Source: Betaproteobacteria bacterium | GTDB lineage: Bacteria > Pseudomonadota > Gammaproteobacteria > Burkholderiales > Burkholderiaceae_C | Length of the DNA stretch: 19,870 nt | Direction of reading: 5' to 3' | Assembly (NCBI GenBank): GCA_016704535.1 | Contig: JADIZZ010000017.1 | Span: forward strand, 1-19,870 | Part shown: in pieces, positions 7,884-16,108 of the stretch | How the letters are laid out: every line of letters starts with the position of its first letter | How positions within the stretch are numbered: the stretch's first letter is position 1 | Position numbers and translations under genes: made by a program | The notes under the pieces: model-generated | Told to the model about the DNA's origin: nothing | The model's input: the letters and a program-made list of their open reading frames with translations, nothing else | Database searches by the model: none

Positions 7884-7901
7884 GCCCGACCGAAAGCGGG
7901 C
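7884..7901 (-). terminator. Possible weak hairpin after the OmpA-family gene
   Basis: GCCCG and CGGGC form a 5-bp stem with an 8-base loop shortly beyond the OmpA stop codon on the minus strand. The stem is short and no T-run follows, so this is only a candidate. Confidence 0.2.
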
Positions 7902-7907
7902 GCAGAG

Positions 7908-8591
7908 TCAGTTCCTGGCGCGTGTACCGACGACTTCCACTTCCACGCGACGGTTCTTCGCTCGGCCAGCGGCCGTCTTGTTGTCGGCGACCGGGTTCTT
8001 CGAACCCTTGCCTTCGGTGTAGACGCGGCTCTTCTCGATGCCCTTGCCGACCAGGAAGCTCTTCACGGCTTCGGCACGGTTGATGGACAACTTTTGGTTG
8101 TAGCCATCGTTGCCGACCGTGTCGGTATGGCCGACGGCGATCACGACTTCCAGCGTCACACCTTTGGCCTTCTCGACCAGGTCTGTCAGCTTGGCTTGCG
8201 CCTCGGGTTTGAGAACGGCCCTGTCGAAGTCGAACAGCGCGTCAGCGGCGAAGGTGACCTTCTCCTGGATCGGTGCGGCCGGGGGCGGAGCAGGACGCGG
8301 GGCCGGGGCCAGCGGCGCCACGACAGGCGGAGCCACCGGCTGGGCGGGCGGCGGGGGCGCCGGGCCCCGGGGCGGCGAGGGCTTGATGGCGCCATCGCAC
8401 TTCTCGTCCGCGGTGGCCGGCGTCCAGCCGGCATCGCGCCAGCAGAGTTCGTTGGTGCCGTTCTTCCAGACGGTACCGTCAGTCGCACGCCAGTTGTCGA
8501 TCGACTTGGCAGCCGACTGGGCGAGTGCCCCGATCGGGGCGGCAAGTGCAGCCGATGCAAAGAGCACCATCACCCTGTTCGGTTTCTTCAT
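7908..8591 (-). CDS. OmpA-family outer-membrane protein
   Basis: The start at 8591 is preceded by AAGGAG. The 227-residue protein has a Sec signal peptide of about 25 residues (ending ALAQ), a short region with the pattern NGTNELCWRD and a partner Cys, and a Pro/Ala-rich linker (about 72-106). The C-terminal OmpA-like peptidoglycan-binding domain contains FDFDRAVLKPEA, GHTDTVGNDGYN, RAEAVKSFL and GRAKNRRVEV. It lacks the eight-stranded barrel of enterobacterial OmpA. This short, linker-containing form is common in Betaproteobacteria, where it ties the envelope to peptidoglycan. It is monocistronic and on the same strand as the porin gene upstream. Confidence 0.93.
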   Translation of the reverse strand: MKKPNRVMVLFASAALAAPIGALAQSAAKSIDNWRATDGTVWKNGTNELCWRDAGWTPATADEKCDGAIKPSPPRGPAPPPPAQPVAPPVVAPLAPAPRPAPPPAAPIQEKVTFAADALFDFDRAVLKPEAQAKLTDLVEKAKGVTLEVVIAVGHTDTVGNDGYNQKLSINRAEAVKSFLVGKGIEKSRVYTEGKGSKNPVADNKTAAGRAKNRRVEVEVVGTRARN

Positions 8592-8672
8592 GATTCTCCT
8601 TGCGTGGGAAGCAGCAGCCGCCTGCTGAATGTTCTACTGATCGAGCTTGTCGCCAAGCCCAAACACAAGGGC

Positions 8673-8694
8673 CGGCCCCACCAAAGCGGGGCCG
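8673..8694 (-). terminator. GC-rich hairpin downstream of the porin gene
   Basis: CGGCCCC and GGGGCCG form a perfect 7-bp GC stem around an 8-base loop, about 45 bases beyond the porin stop codon. The following minus-strand bases (GCCCTTGTGTTT) are only moderately T-rich. It is the best terminator candidate in the middle region. Confidence 0.5.
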
Positions 8695-8739
8695 TTGGCA
8701 TGGGCCACCCTCATGGTGGCCGGTCGATCGAACCGATGC

Positions 8740-9753
8740 TCAGAAGGCGTGCCGGATGCCGAAGTCGTAGCCCGTCGAGTCGTTGCCGCGCGTCAGCGTC
8801 GAGCCCGTGGCCACGGTGAAGTTCGTGTTCGTGTTCGAGATCTTCGAGTAGGTGGCGTACAGCGCAGTGCGCTTGGACAGCGTGTAGACGCCGCCCAGCG
8901 CGAGCATCTTGGCGTCGCGCACGGCGATGCTCTCCTTGCCGTCCATCTCCGAATAGCTGGCGCGCAGCGTGAAGCTGCCGAAGGGCACGGTGGCGCCGAC
9001 GAGCCAGTTGTCCTGCGACGCAGGCCCGATGTCCAGCTTGCTCATGAAGCCGATCAGCTTCATGAACTTCAGGTCGTAGGACGCGCCGAAGTTGGTCTCC
9101 TTGGCGTCGATGGCGCCTGTGACCTCGGTGTTGCCGTAACCCACGGCGGCCAGCAGGGCGCCGCCGCTGTAGCCTGCGCGCAGGCCCATGTGCTTGTTGC
9201 CCAGCGTGCCTTCACCCGCGGCCACCGAGGCCTGGCCGAACAGGCCACCCAGGCTTGGGGTGATGTACGAGATCATGTTGTTGGCACGCGAGAAGGCGCC
9301 ATAGGTGCCGCCCGTGGGCACGATGCCGCTGGCCACGCTCAGGCGCGTGTTGGCGCCCATGCCGGTGTTGTCGAAGGGGTCGAAGGCGTCCCAGTTCAGC
9401 TGCGTGGGCACCTTGTCGCGGCCCAGGCGAATCTCACCGAAGCCACCCATCAGGCTGACCGTGGAGCGGCGCTGGAAGTTGAAGCCGCTGGCATTGCCGT
9501 CATCGGGGTTGAGCGCGCCTTCGAGCCAGAAGCCGGCCTTCAGGTCGCCGCCCAGGTCTTCGATGCCGCGGAAGCCCAGTCGGCTGCTGCTCAGGCCACT
9601 GCCGTCCAGGCGCTTCTGGCTGGTGTCGTTCTTCACCGAGCGTGCGGCCAGGTCGACGATGCCGAACAGGGTGACGCTGGACTGGGCCAGCGCAGGCGCG
9701 GCGACGGTCGCGAGCACGGTCAGCGCGGCAAGGGCGATGGGGGTCGCTTTCAT
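8740..9753 (-). CDS. Gram-negative trimeric-type porin
   Basis: The start at 9753 follows a GGAG ribosome binding site. The 337-residue protein begins with a signal peptide (cleavage probably after APALA, residue 23), and the mature protein opens QSSVTLFGIVDLAARSV, a classic start of betaproteobacterial porins. Alternating hydrophobic strands, the GLSSSRLGFRGIEDLGGDLK segment, the strand RRSTVSLMGGFGEIRLGR and the terminal Phe (GIRHAF) needed for barrel assembly are all present. It should form a 16-stranded outer-membrane channel for small solutes or anions. Length and ends are normal and the frame is intact. It is transcribed alone, toward the OmpA-family gene. Confidence 0.95.
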   Translation of the reverse strand: MKATPIALAALTVLATVAAPALAQSSVTLFGIVDLAARSVKNDTSQKRLDGSGLSSSRLGFRGIEDLGGDLKAGFWLEGALNPDDGNASGFNFQRRSTVSLMGGFGEIRLGRDKVPTQLNWDAFDPFDNTGMGANTRLSVASGIVPTGGTYGAFSRANNMISYITPSLGGLFGQASVAAGEGTLGNKHMGLRAGYSGGALLAAVGYGNTEVTGAIDAKETNFGASYDLKFMKLIGFMSKLDIGPASQDNWLVGATVPFGSFTLRASYSEMDGKESIAVRDAKMLALGGVYTLSKRTALYATYSKISNTNTNFTVATGSTLTRGNDSTGYDFGIRHAF

Positions 9754-10504
9754 GATTCTCCGTTCGAGAGTTGGGCCAGTACCGGAATGGTTCAGGCAAT
9801 TGGAAGAAGGCTAGGCACCGCGCATGGCAGGGGTGTGACAGGGCGCAGGGCTGCAGAGCTCACCTGCGACCCGGTGAGGCGATTGCATCGATGCCGCGCC
9901 TGGACCTGCAGCGCGCAATCCTTGGCGACGACTGCGCCTTCGCGACTGTTCATCGCAGCCCAGCGTGTCGGCTGCTTCAGTACGCGGCCGTCGGATGCAG
10001 TCGCTCAGCCGACACCTTGACCAGGTCGGCGATTGCCACCTGCGAATGACCGCTCTCGACCTCCCTGACTTGCTTGGCGGCGCTGGAGAAGGTCAAGTTC
10101 CTGAGTAGAGCGGCCGCTCGGCCTGAAAAGTGCCACCGGCGGCTTGGGGTCGAGCCGGTCGTCGCGGCCCGCAACCGAATGCCTGCTGTACGTCACACAC
10201 CGGTACTTCGAAATCTGTCGATCGCTATCGGCAACTCAGCGGTCAACCGGCGCGGGCCGGTGAGCGGAGCGAGCGACCTGAGCATCCCCGAGCGCCATGC
10301 GGATCTCCCGGGCTCAGCGGCGCGAACGCACTTGCTGAATCTGCCCCTTCGCCGAGGCACTCGAGGTGGTGATCTCGTGTCCATCGACCCTACCCGTGGC
10401 GGGCAGGGTGCAGACACCGGTTGCCATGCGACCGCATTGATCCGACACTGCCGTCATCACGCACCGTGACACTCACCCCTTCACCGCTCGAAAATGGAAG
10501 AGAC
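9754..10504. other. Long stretch without an identifiable gene
   Basis: This 750-base stretch separates the divergent porin and GYD-protein genes and must contain both promoters. Open frames of 60-130 codons occur on both strands but overlap one another and lack family features. One minus-strand segment (about 9977-10100) reads SSAAKQVREVESGHSQVAIA and looks protein-like, but I do not recognise it. It may be the remnant of a decayed gene. Confidence 0.4.
10496..10502 (+). promoter_or_regulatory. Ribosome binding site deciding the GYD-protein start
   Basis: GGAAGAG lies just before the ATG at 10505 and supports this start over an in-frame ATG 84 bases upstream. Confidence 0.55.
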
Positions 10505-10834
10505 ATGGCCAACAAAACCCGCTACATCGTTCTCGCCAACTACACCCAGAAGGCGATCGCCGGCATGGTGCAGGCGCCCACCGACCGCGCGGCCGCAGTG
10601 AAGAAGATCTGCAAGGCCGTGGGGGTCAAGTTCATCTCATTGGACTTGTGTCGCGGGGCATTCGACATCGTGGTGGTCGCCGAGGCGGACAGCTATGACC
10701 GAGTGCTTGGTTTGAAGATGGCCGTGGCAGCAAGTGGCGCGGTCAGTGAGATCCACATTCTCGAGGCAATGGATCCGACTGCCGCGCTTGAGCACGCCGG
10801 AGCGGCGGCCAAGGTGTACACCCCAGCCGGCTAG
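10505..10834 (+). CDS. GYD-domain protein
   Basis: The protein of 109 residues starts MANKTRYIVLANYTQKAIAG and has the ferredoxin-like pattern of the GYD family: a first strand and helix, the central strand FDIVVVAEADSYDRVL in place of the family's GxYDxVxxxEAPDD motif, and a final strand SEIHILEA. GYD proteins are small, often dimeric, and mostly uncharacterised; the name motif is altered here (GAFD). The start at 10505 is set by an upstream GGAAG. It is transcribed alone and converges on the YceI gene. Confidence 0.75.
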   Translation: MANKTRYIVLANYTQKAIAGMVQAPTDRAAAVKKICKAVGVKFISLDLCRGAFDIVVVAEADSYDRVLGLKMAVAASGAVSEIHILEAMDPTAALEHAGAAAKVYTPAG

Positions 10835-10875
10835 GCTTGCGAGAGACGCAGGCCCCTGGGACAACCTCGCCGCGC

Positions 10876-11550
10876 TCACTGCCGGATGGCCTCGAACTCG
10901 ATGATCAGAGCCACTTCGTCGCCAACCCAGCCATTCGCCACGGCGTAGTTCATGCCGTAGGCACTGCGCTTGAAACTGCCGCGCGCGGACACGCCCATCA
11001 CGTAGGGCTTGCGACCGAAGCCACCCAGCGGCGACTCGGCGCTCTTGTTCCAGGTGGCCTGCAGGGTCAGCGGCTGGGTCTTGCCCAGCAGCTGCGGCTG
11101 GCCGGCGATCTCGAAGCTGCGTTCGCCGGTACGGCGTGCGGTGTCGGCGGTGAACACCATGCGCGGGAACTCGCTGCTGTTCAGGAAGTCGGGGCCCTTC
11201 AGGTGGTCGTCGCGCTTGCGCTGGTTGCTGAACACGCTGCCGGTGTCGACCTCGATGCGCACTGCCGACAGCCTGGCACTGGCCTCGTCGAAGCTGTAGC
11301 TACCGCGGGCCGTGCGGAACAGGCCCAGCGTCTTGGCGTAGCCCACATGGTCGACCAGGAAGGCCACGGTGAGGTGGTCGGGGTCGATCTCGTAGCGTGC
11401 TGCCTGTGCCATCGCAGGTGCGGCTGGCAGCACGCCCAGGCCGGCGGCCAGGGCCAGGCCAGCCAGTGCGCCCGATAGCGTGCGGCGGCTCGGGTCGCTT
11501 GCGGCCCGCCGTGGGTTGAAGGTGGCAAGACGTCGTGCGGGCATCTTCAT
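10876..11550 (-). CDS. YceI-family periplasmic protein
   Basis: This 224-residue protein has an Arg-rich N terminus followed by a hydrophobic segment and an APAMAQA cleavage site near residue 49, so it is exported. The mature part is a YceI lipocalin-like domain: YEIDPDHLTVAFLVDHVGYA, DTGSVFSNQRKRDDHLKGPD, FPRMVFTA and the final strands GDEVALIIEFEAI. The family binds long isoprenoids such as polyprenols or ubiquinone-type molecules. The ATG at 11550 has GGAG upstream and overlaps the stop codon of the CDP-alcohol phosphatidyltransferase (ATGA), so the two genes are translationally coupled. The pairing suggests a lipid-related job. Confidence 0.9.
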   Translation of the reverse strand: MKMPARRLATFNPRRAASDPSRRTLSGALAGLALAAGLGVLPAAPAMAQAARYEIDPDHLTVAFLVDHVGYAKTLGLFRTARGSYSFDEASARLSAVRIEVDTGSVFSNQRKRDDHLKGPDFLNSSEFPRMVFTADTARRTGERSFEIAGQPQLLGKTQPLTLQATWNKSAESPLGGFGRKPYVMGVSARGSFKRSAYGMNYAVANGWVGDEVALIIEFEAIRQ

Positions 11551-12377
11551 GTCTCCAGGCTGGGGTGGCGCGCCTGCGCCAGGGTCCGTATGTCGATGGC
11601 AAAGGACAGGCTCAGCAGCGCCAGGCTGGCCGCCGCCAGGGCCGTGGCCAGGGCGGGCGGCACGATCGGGGCCAGGCAGATGATCAGGCTCGTGATCTGG
11701 ACCACGCACACCGTCTGGCGGCGGAAGCTGGGCGCCAGGGGCGCGGCAAGCCAGGGCCAGGGCCGGGCGGCGGCCACGAAGGCGTAGCGCAGCAGGCCGG
11801 CCGCCAGCACCCAGGGCCCCGTCTGTCCGGCTTGCCAGACCAGCGCGCACAGCACCAGGATGAAGGCCGCATCGGTCTCCATGTCGAAGCGCGCGCCGAA
11901 GGCGCTGGCCAGGCCACTGCGACGGGCCAGCGGGCCGTCTGCGGCGTCGAGCAGCGCCGTCAAAGTGGCCAGCGCGACCACGCCCCAGGCCAGCCCTGCT
12001 CGGCCCTCGGCAGCCATCGGTTGCGACCAGGCCGCTTCGAACAGCAGGCCGACGAGCAGACACGCCAGCGCCAGGCGCAGCAACGTGACGCGGTTGGCCC
12101 CGCCGAAGCGCGCGTGGGGGTGGGTGCCCCTGCGCAGCCCGTGCCGCACCAGCAAGGCGCCGGCGACGAACCAGAGCAGGGCCATCGCCACATAGGCGGC
12201 CCCGAAACCGGCCGAAAGGGCCGCCGCCAGGGCCGGCACCATCACGCCACCACCAACGACCGCGACATCGCGCATGGCGTTGCGCACGAGGACAGCGGAT
12301 GCCGCAGCCGATGCCGCCGGCGCGCTGCGAAGCCCCCCGAGAGGCTTTGTCGAATACGGCTGTCCCGGCGCGCTCAT
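11547..12377 (-). CDS. CDP-alcohol phosphatidyltransferase family protein
   Basis: This membrane protein contains the full family signature DGxxARxxxxxxxxGxxxDxxxD (Asp147, Gly148, Ala151, Arg152, Gly161, Asp165, Asp169 from the chosen start). It follows the usual ANRVTLLRLAL helix start and is surrounded by five to seven hydrophobic segments. Such enzymes join a CDP-activated diacylglycerol or alcohol with a second alcohol. Two extra hydrophobic segments precede the catalytic domain. The start is uncertain: the ATG at 12377 is the first reasonable one in the space shared with the divergent dehydrogenase gene, and an ATG at 12275 would keep the catalytic core. Neither has a strong ribosome binding site. 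Its stop overlaps the yceI start. The specific substrate is unknown. Confidence 0.85.
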   Translation of the reverse strand: MSAPGQPYSTKPLGGLRSAPAASAAASAVLVRNAMRDVAVVGGGVMVPALAAALSAGFGAAYVAMALLWFVAGALLVRHGLRRGTHPHARFGGANRVTLLRLALACLLVGLLFEAAWSQPMAAEGRAGLAWGVVALATLTALLDAADGPLARRSGLASAFGARFDMETDAAFILVLCALVWQAGQTGPWVLAAGLLRYAFVAAARPWPWLAAPLAPSFRRQTVCVVQITSLIICLAPIVPPALATALAAASLALLSLSFAIDIRTLAQARHPSLET

Positions 12378-12480
12378 CGACTGCACCGTACCATCTGTCG
12401 CGCTGCAATGTGCGGTGTGCGGGCATCGGGCAGCGGTGACCGGCAGCGCCGCAGCCCGCCGTCCTGACCACCCCACGAGC
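12378..12480. promoter_or_regulatory. Divergent intergenic region
   Basis: About 100 bases separate the CDP-alcohol phosphatidyltransferase and dehydrogenase starts. It must hold at least one promoter per direction if both start sites are correct, but I see no clear -35/-10 pair. Confidence 0.3.
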
Positions 12481-13535
12481 TTGAACACCCCCGCTTCCTA
12501 CCCGGCAACCGACCACGGCTGCGCGTCCAGCGCCTGCTGGGTGGTGGCGCCCGGCCACGCCGAACTGCGCACCGAGACCCTGCCACCACTGGCCCACGGG
12601 CAGGTGCAGGTGCGCACCCTGCACAGCGCCATCAGCCGCGGCACCGAAGGCCTGGTGCTGCGCGGCGAGGTGCCGGCCAGCGAATACGAGCGCATGCGCG
12701 CGCCCTTCCAGGCCGGCGACTTCCCGGGGCCGGTGAAGTACGGCTACATCAACGTCGGCCGCGTCGAGCAAGGGCCGGCAGCGCTGCTCGGCCGCACCGT
12801 TTTCTGCCTCTATCCGCACCAGACCGTGTACCAGGTGCCCGCCGACGCGGTGGTGCCCGTGCCGTCCGGAGTTCCCGCGGGCCGGGCGGTGCTGGCAGCG
12901 CTGCTGGAAACGGCGATCAACGCGCTGTGGGACGCGGCCCCGTGCATCGGCGACCGCGTCGCGGTCGTCGGCGGCGGCACGCTCGGCCTTCTGGTGGCGT
13001 GGCTGGCCGCGCGGGTGCCGGGCTGCACGGTGCAGGTCGTCGACACCGTGCCGGCGCGCGCCGAACTGGCCACGGCACTGGGTGCCGGCTTCGCCCTGCC
13101 GGCTGCCGCCACGCCCGACGCCGACCTCGTCGTCCACACCAGCGGCACCGCTGCCGGGCTGGCCACCGCGCTGCAACTGGCCGGCTTCGAGGCCACCGTG
13201 CTGGAACTCAGCTGGTACGGCAGCCGCGCGGTGGATGTCCCTCTTGGCCAGGCCTTCCATTCGCGGCGGCTGGTTCTGAAGAGCTCGCAGGTGGGCAGCG
13301 TGGCCGGCGCGCAGCGCCCCCGCTGGAGCCACAGGCGGCGACTGACGCTGGCCCTGTCGCTGCTGAGCGACCCGGTGCTGGACGGCCTGATCACGCACAG
13401 CTCACCCTTCGCCGAGCTGCCCCAAGTGCTGGCCGGGCTGGCCTGCCCCCTGTCCGTGAGACGGGCAGCGAGAACGGCACCCTGTGCCACCGCATCGACT
13501 ACCCACCGGCACCCGAGGCCCAGTCACGCGCCTGA
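12481..13535 (+). CDS. Zinc-type medium-chain dehydrogenase-like protein (one-base frameshift)
   Basis: The protein matches the medium-chain dehydrogenase/reductase superfamily: an N-terminal GroES-like domain (with AISRGTEGLVLRGEVPASEY and FPGPVKYGYINVGRVE) and a Rossmann domain whose dinucleotide loop is GGGTLG at about residues 164-169. The usual catalytic-zinc Cys position appears as AISRGTE, so zinc catalysis is doubtful. In some relatives (BchC-like and sugar or polyol enzymes) NAD(P) hydride transfer is still made. The frame breaks in the C-run 13446-13450. Restoring one C gives the expected ending GTLCHRIDYPP, stopping at 13533-13535. The proposed start is a TTG, the last plausible one before the conserved CWVVAPGHAEL strand, and it is weakly supported. 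First gene of the operon with the PTPS-like, glycosyltransferase and methyltransferase genes. Confidence 0.78.
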
Positions 13536-13586
13536 AGTTGCCCCCCCGAACCCACCCCTGAACCCGAGCCTGAAAGCCCCACGCCG

Positions 13587-14012
13587 ATGTACGCCGTCAA
13601 CGTCAGAGACCACTTCATGATCGCGCACAGCTTTCGCGGCGAGGTCTTCGGACCGGCACAGCGTCTGCACGGCGCCACCTATGTCGTCGACCTGGAACTG
13701 CGCCGCGATGCGCTGGATGTGGACGGCATCGTCGTCGACATCGGCCTGGCGACGCAGCTGCTGCACGAGGAACTGGCCGCGCTGAACTTTCGCAACCTCG
13801 ACGAGCTGCCGCAGTTCGGCGGCCGCAACACGACCACCGAATTCCTGGCCCGCGAGATCTTCGACCGCATTGCCGTGCGCATTGCCGCCGGCGCTTTGGG
13901 CCCGCACGCGCTGCCTGGCCCCGGCACCGCCGGGCTGACGCAGATGCGTGTGACCCTGAACGAATCGCACGTGGCCTGGGCGGCCTACGAAGGCGCGCTG
14001 CCCGCTGTCTGA
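13587..14012 (+). CDS. 6-pyruvoyl-tetrahydropterin synthase-like protein, catalytic residues altered
   Basis: The 141-residue length, the N-terminal strand with His14, the RLHGATYVVDLEL strand, the TTTEFLAREIFDRI helix and the VTLNESHVAWAAY strand place this in the 6-PTPS/QueD tunnel-fold family. Compared with E. coli QueD, the catalytic Cys position is Ala24, the second His of the HGH zinc motif is Ala30, and the D-H pair region reads ALNFRNL. Two zinc-type His (14, 28) and the pterin-anchoring Glu (NESHVAWAAY) remain. So the pterin pocket seems kept while the classical lyase/synthase machinery is missing, and it should not be called QueD. It lies 51 bases after the dehydrogenase stop and 10 bases before the glycosyltransferase, in one operon. 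Confidence 0.82.
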   Translation: MYAVNVRDHFMIAHSFRGEVFGPAQRLHGATYVVDLELRRDALDVDGIVVDIGLATQLLHEELAALNFRNLDELPQFGGRNTTTEFLAREIFDRIAVRIAAGALGPHALPGPGTAGLTQMRVTLNESHVAWAAYEGALPAV

Positions 14013-14022
14013 GCCGCGCGAG

Positions 14023-15115
14023 ATGCCGACACCGCGCGCGTTCTGCTTCCTGATCCCCGGCGACTGGTCCATCCCCACGGGTGGTTTTGGCTACGACCGG
14101 CGCCTGGCCCAAGCACTGGTGGCGGCCGGCTGGGCCGTCGACGTGCGCCGGCTGGACGCCGCCTGGCCGGCCCCCGACACCGCGGCCCTGGCCCGCGCGC
14201 GGGCCGTGGTCGCAGACATCGCCGACGGCTCGACCGTGGTGGCCGATGGCCTGGCGTTCGGCGTGCTTCACGACGTGGTGGCCGCGCATGCGGAACGCCT
14301 GCGCTGGGTGGCCCTGGTGCACCACCCGCTGCACCTGGAGACGGGGCTGGCGGAGGCGGATCGGCAACGGCTGCTGCACAGCGAATCGCGTGCGCTGTCT
14401 TTCGCGCGCAGCGTCGTCGTCACCAGCCCCGAACGGCGCAGGACGTTGCGGCGATGGGCGTACCCGCCGCCCGCATTCATGTCGTCGAGCCGGGCACCGA
14501 CGCCTGGCCGCAAGGGCCCGCCGGCCGGCCTGCCCCGCTCCCCGCCCCGCCCGGACGGACGGCCCCGTGCGCCTGCTGTGCGTGGCCACCGTGACACCGC
14601 GCAAGGGCCACGCGCTCTTGCTGCAGGCCCTGGCCGGGCTGCAGCGGCGGCCCTTCCCGTCCTGGCAGTTGCACTGCGTGGGCAGCCTCACGCGCGACGC
14701 TGGCACCGCAGCCCGGGTGCAGGCGCTGGCTCGTGAACTGGCGCTGGCCGGGCGCGTGGTCTGGCATGGCGAGGTCGATGCCGCAGCCCTGCAGGCGCAC
14801 TACGCCGCCGCTGATTTGCTGGTGCTGGCATCACTGCACGAAGGCTACGGCATGGTCGTGGCCGAAGCACTGGCCGCTGGCCTGCCCGTGCTGGCCAGCG
14901 ACGCCGGCGCGCTTGCGCAGACGCTGCCGGCGCAGGCCGGCTGGCGCGTGCCGCCGGGCGACGTGCCGGCCCTGCAGGCGGCGCTGCAGCGTCTGATCGG
15001 CGATCCCGCGCTGCGAGAGCAGTTGGCCGCCGGTGCCCGCGAAGCCGGCCGCCGGCTGCCGGACTGGCCGACCCAGGCCGCGCGGTTCGCTGCTGTGCTG
15101 GACGCACTGCCGTGA
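14023..15115 (+). CDS. GT4-type glycosyltransferase (two frameshifts)
   Basis: Three consecutive frames together give one protein of about 364 residues. The first (14023 to about 14450) holds an N-terminal GT-B half starting with FLIPGDWSIPTGGFGYDRRL, a glycosyltransferase donor/acceptor groove. The second (about 14450-14565) reads AAMGVPAARIHVVEPGTDAW. The third (about 14565-15115) holds VRLLCVATVTPRKGHALLL and the nucleotide-sugar signature HEGYGMVVAEALAAGLPVLA, an E-x7-E motif typical of retaining GT4 enzymes. One G restored near 14449-14451 and one C in the run 14563-14566 rejoin everything. Both splits look like homopolymer errors. The stop overlaps the methyltransferase GTG start (GTGA). 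Position between a PTPS-like gene and a methyltransferase suggests glycosylation of a small molecule. GT4-type transferases that act on pterins are known in cyanobacteria. Confidence 0.85.
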
Positions 15116-16071
15116 CGCGCCAGCCCGCGCCCGCCGCCGGCTTCAGCGCCGACTGGCTGGACCAGCGTGAACCCTTCGACGCGGCCGCGCGCGACGGCGC
15201 TGCGCCGCGCCTGGCGCTGGATGCCCGGCTGGCGGCCTGCCGCCCGGGGGCGGGCGAGCCGCTGCGCGTCATCGACCTGGCCTGCGGCACCGGCGCCAAC
15301 CTGCGTTGGCTGGCGCCGCGACTGGGTGGCGCCCAGGAGTGGCTGGTGGTCGACCACGACGCGGCGCTGTTGCGGCGCTGGCCTGGCTGCCTGGCGGCCC
15401 GCAAGGGTGGGATTGGCGGCAAAGGCGGAACAATCGGGGAGAGCGGCGAGAGCGGCAATGGCCGTGACGGCAGCAATGGCGGCACGCTGCAGTTCAGCAG
15501 CACCGGCTTCCATGCCGAGATCGTGCGCCGCCGGCTCGACCTGTCCCAGGCGCTGGAGAGCCTGCCCTGGCACTCGGCGCGCCTCGTCACCGGCTCGGCC
15601 CTGCTCGACCTGGTCAGTGCGGCCTGGTTGCAACGGCTGGTGGCGGTCACTGCCACGGCTCGGGTGGCGCTGATGATGGCGCTGAGCGTCGACGGTCGCC
15701 ACCGCTGGACACCGGGCGATGCCGACGATGCGGCTGTGGCCGCCCTGTTTGGCGCGCACCAGCAGAGAGACAAAGGCTTCGACGGCCCCGCCCTTGGCGC
15801 CGCCGCCGCACCGGCTTTGCTGCTGGCGCTGCGCCGCTGTGGCTATCGCGTGCACAGCGCACGCAGCGACTGGCTGCTGGACGGCCGCCGCGACGTGCAG
15901 GCGCTGGCGCTGCAGCGGGCGCTGATCGACGGCATCGCCATGGCGGCCCTTGAACAGGCACCGGCCTCGACGGCCCTGGTGCAGGCTTGGCGGCAGCGGC
16001 GACAGGCGCTGGCGCCGCGCAGCGTACTGCGCATCGGTCACCTCGACGTGTTGGCTTTGCCGCCGCATTGA
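15112..16071 (+). CDS. Class I SAM-dependent methyltransferase with Gly-rich insertion
   Basis: The GTG start at 15112 overlaps the glycosyltransferase stop (GTGA), so translation is coupled. The SAM-binding motif I is VIDLACGTGANLRWL (about residues 53-67), with the acidic end of strand 2 as VVDHDAALL (about 79-87). A low-complexity insertion of Gly, Ser, Lys and Glu (about residues 98-124) interrupts the fold between strands 2 and 3. The rest (LVTGSALLDLVSA, TARVALMMALSVDGRH) continues an ordinary Rossmann methyltransferase, and the total of 319 residues is compatible with a small-molecule enzyme. Last gene of the plus-strand operon; it converges on the RibD-type reductase 37 bases away. 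Substrate unknown. Confidence 0.85.
   Translation: MTRQPAPAAGFSADWLDQREPFDAAARDGAAPRLALDARLAACRPGAGEPLRVIDLACGTGANLRWLAPRLGGAQEWLVVDHDAALLRRWPGCLAARKGGIGGKGGTIGESGESGNGRDGSNGGTLQFSSTGFHAEIVRRRLDLSQALESLPWHSARLVTGSALLDLVSAAWLQRLVAVTATARVALMMALSVDGRHRWTPGDADDAAVAALFGAHQQRDKGFDGPALGAAAAPALLLALRRCGYRVHSARSDWLLDGRRDVQALALQRALIDGIAMAALEQAPASTALVQAWRQRRQALAPRSVLRIGHLDVLALPPH
15403..15483 (+). repeat. Gly-rich low-complexity tract inside the methyltransferase gene
   Basis: About 27 codons encode a run in which Gly recurs every two to four residues (for example KGGIGGKGGTIGESGESGNG). The DNA is built from short GGC-containing units and has more A and fewer C than its flanks, so it looks like a recent expansion or insertion that keeps the frame. 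Confidence 0.6.
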
Positions 16072-16108
16072 CGTCGCGTTAACGCCGCGCTGACGGAGGC
16101 CGGCGGGG

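Noticed and set aside
8647..10020. A plus-strand open frame of about 457 codons
   Set aside because: It runs antisense through the intact porin gene, with His/Val/Ala-rich composition and no domain features. It is a shadow frame.
10876..13398. A minus-strand open frame of about 840 codons
   Set aside because: Only its last part is a real protein (YceI). The rest lies in another frame of the CDP-alcohol phosphatidyltransferase gene and antisense to the dehydrogenase gene, with Arg/Gly/Ala-rich translation typical of GC-rich shadow frames.
13587..14012. Calling the PTPS-like protein QueD (queuosine biosynthesis)
   Set aside because: The catalytic Cys and one zinc His are replaced by Ala, and no queC, queE or queF gene is nearby.
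15403..15483. The Gly-rich tract as a tandem repeat array or CRISPR
   Set aside because: The units are irregular, keep the reading frame, and show no repeat-spacer structure.
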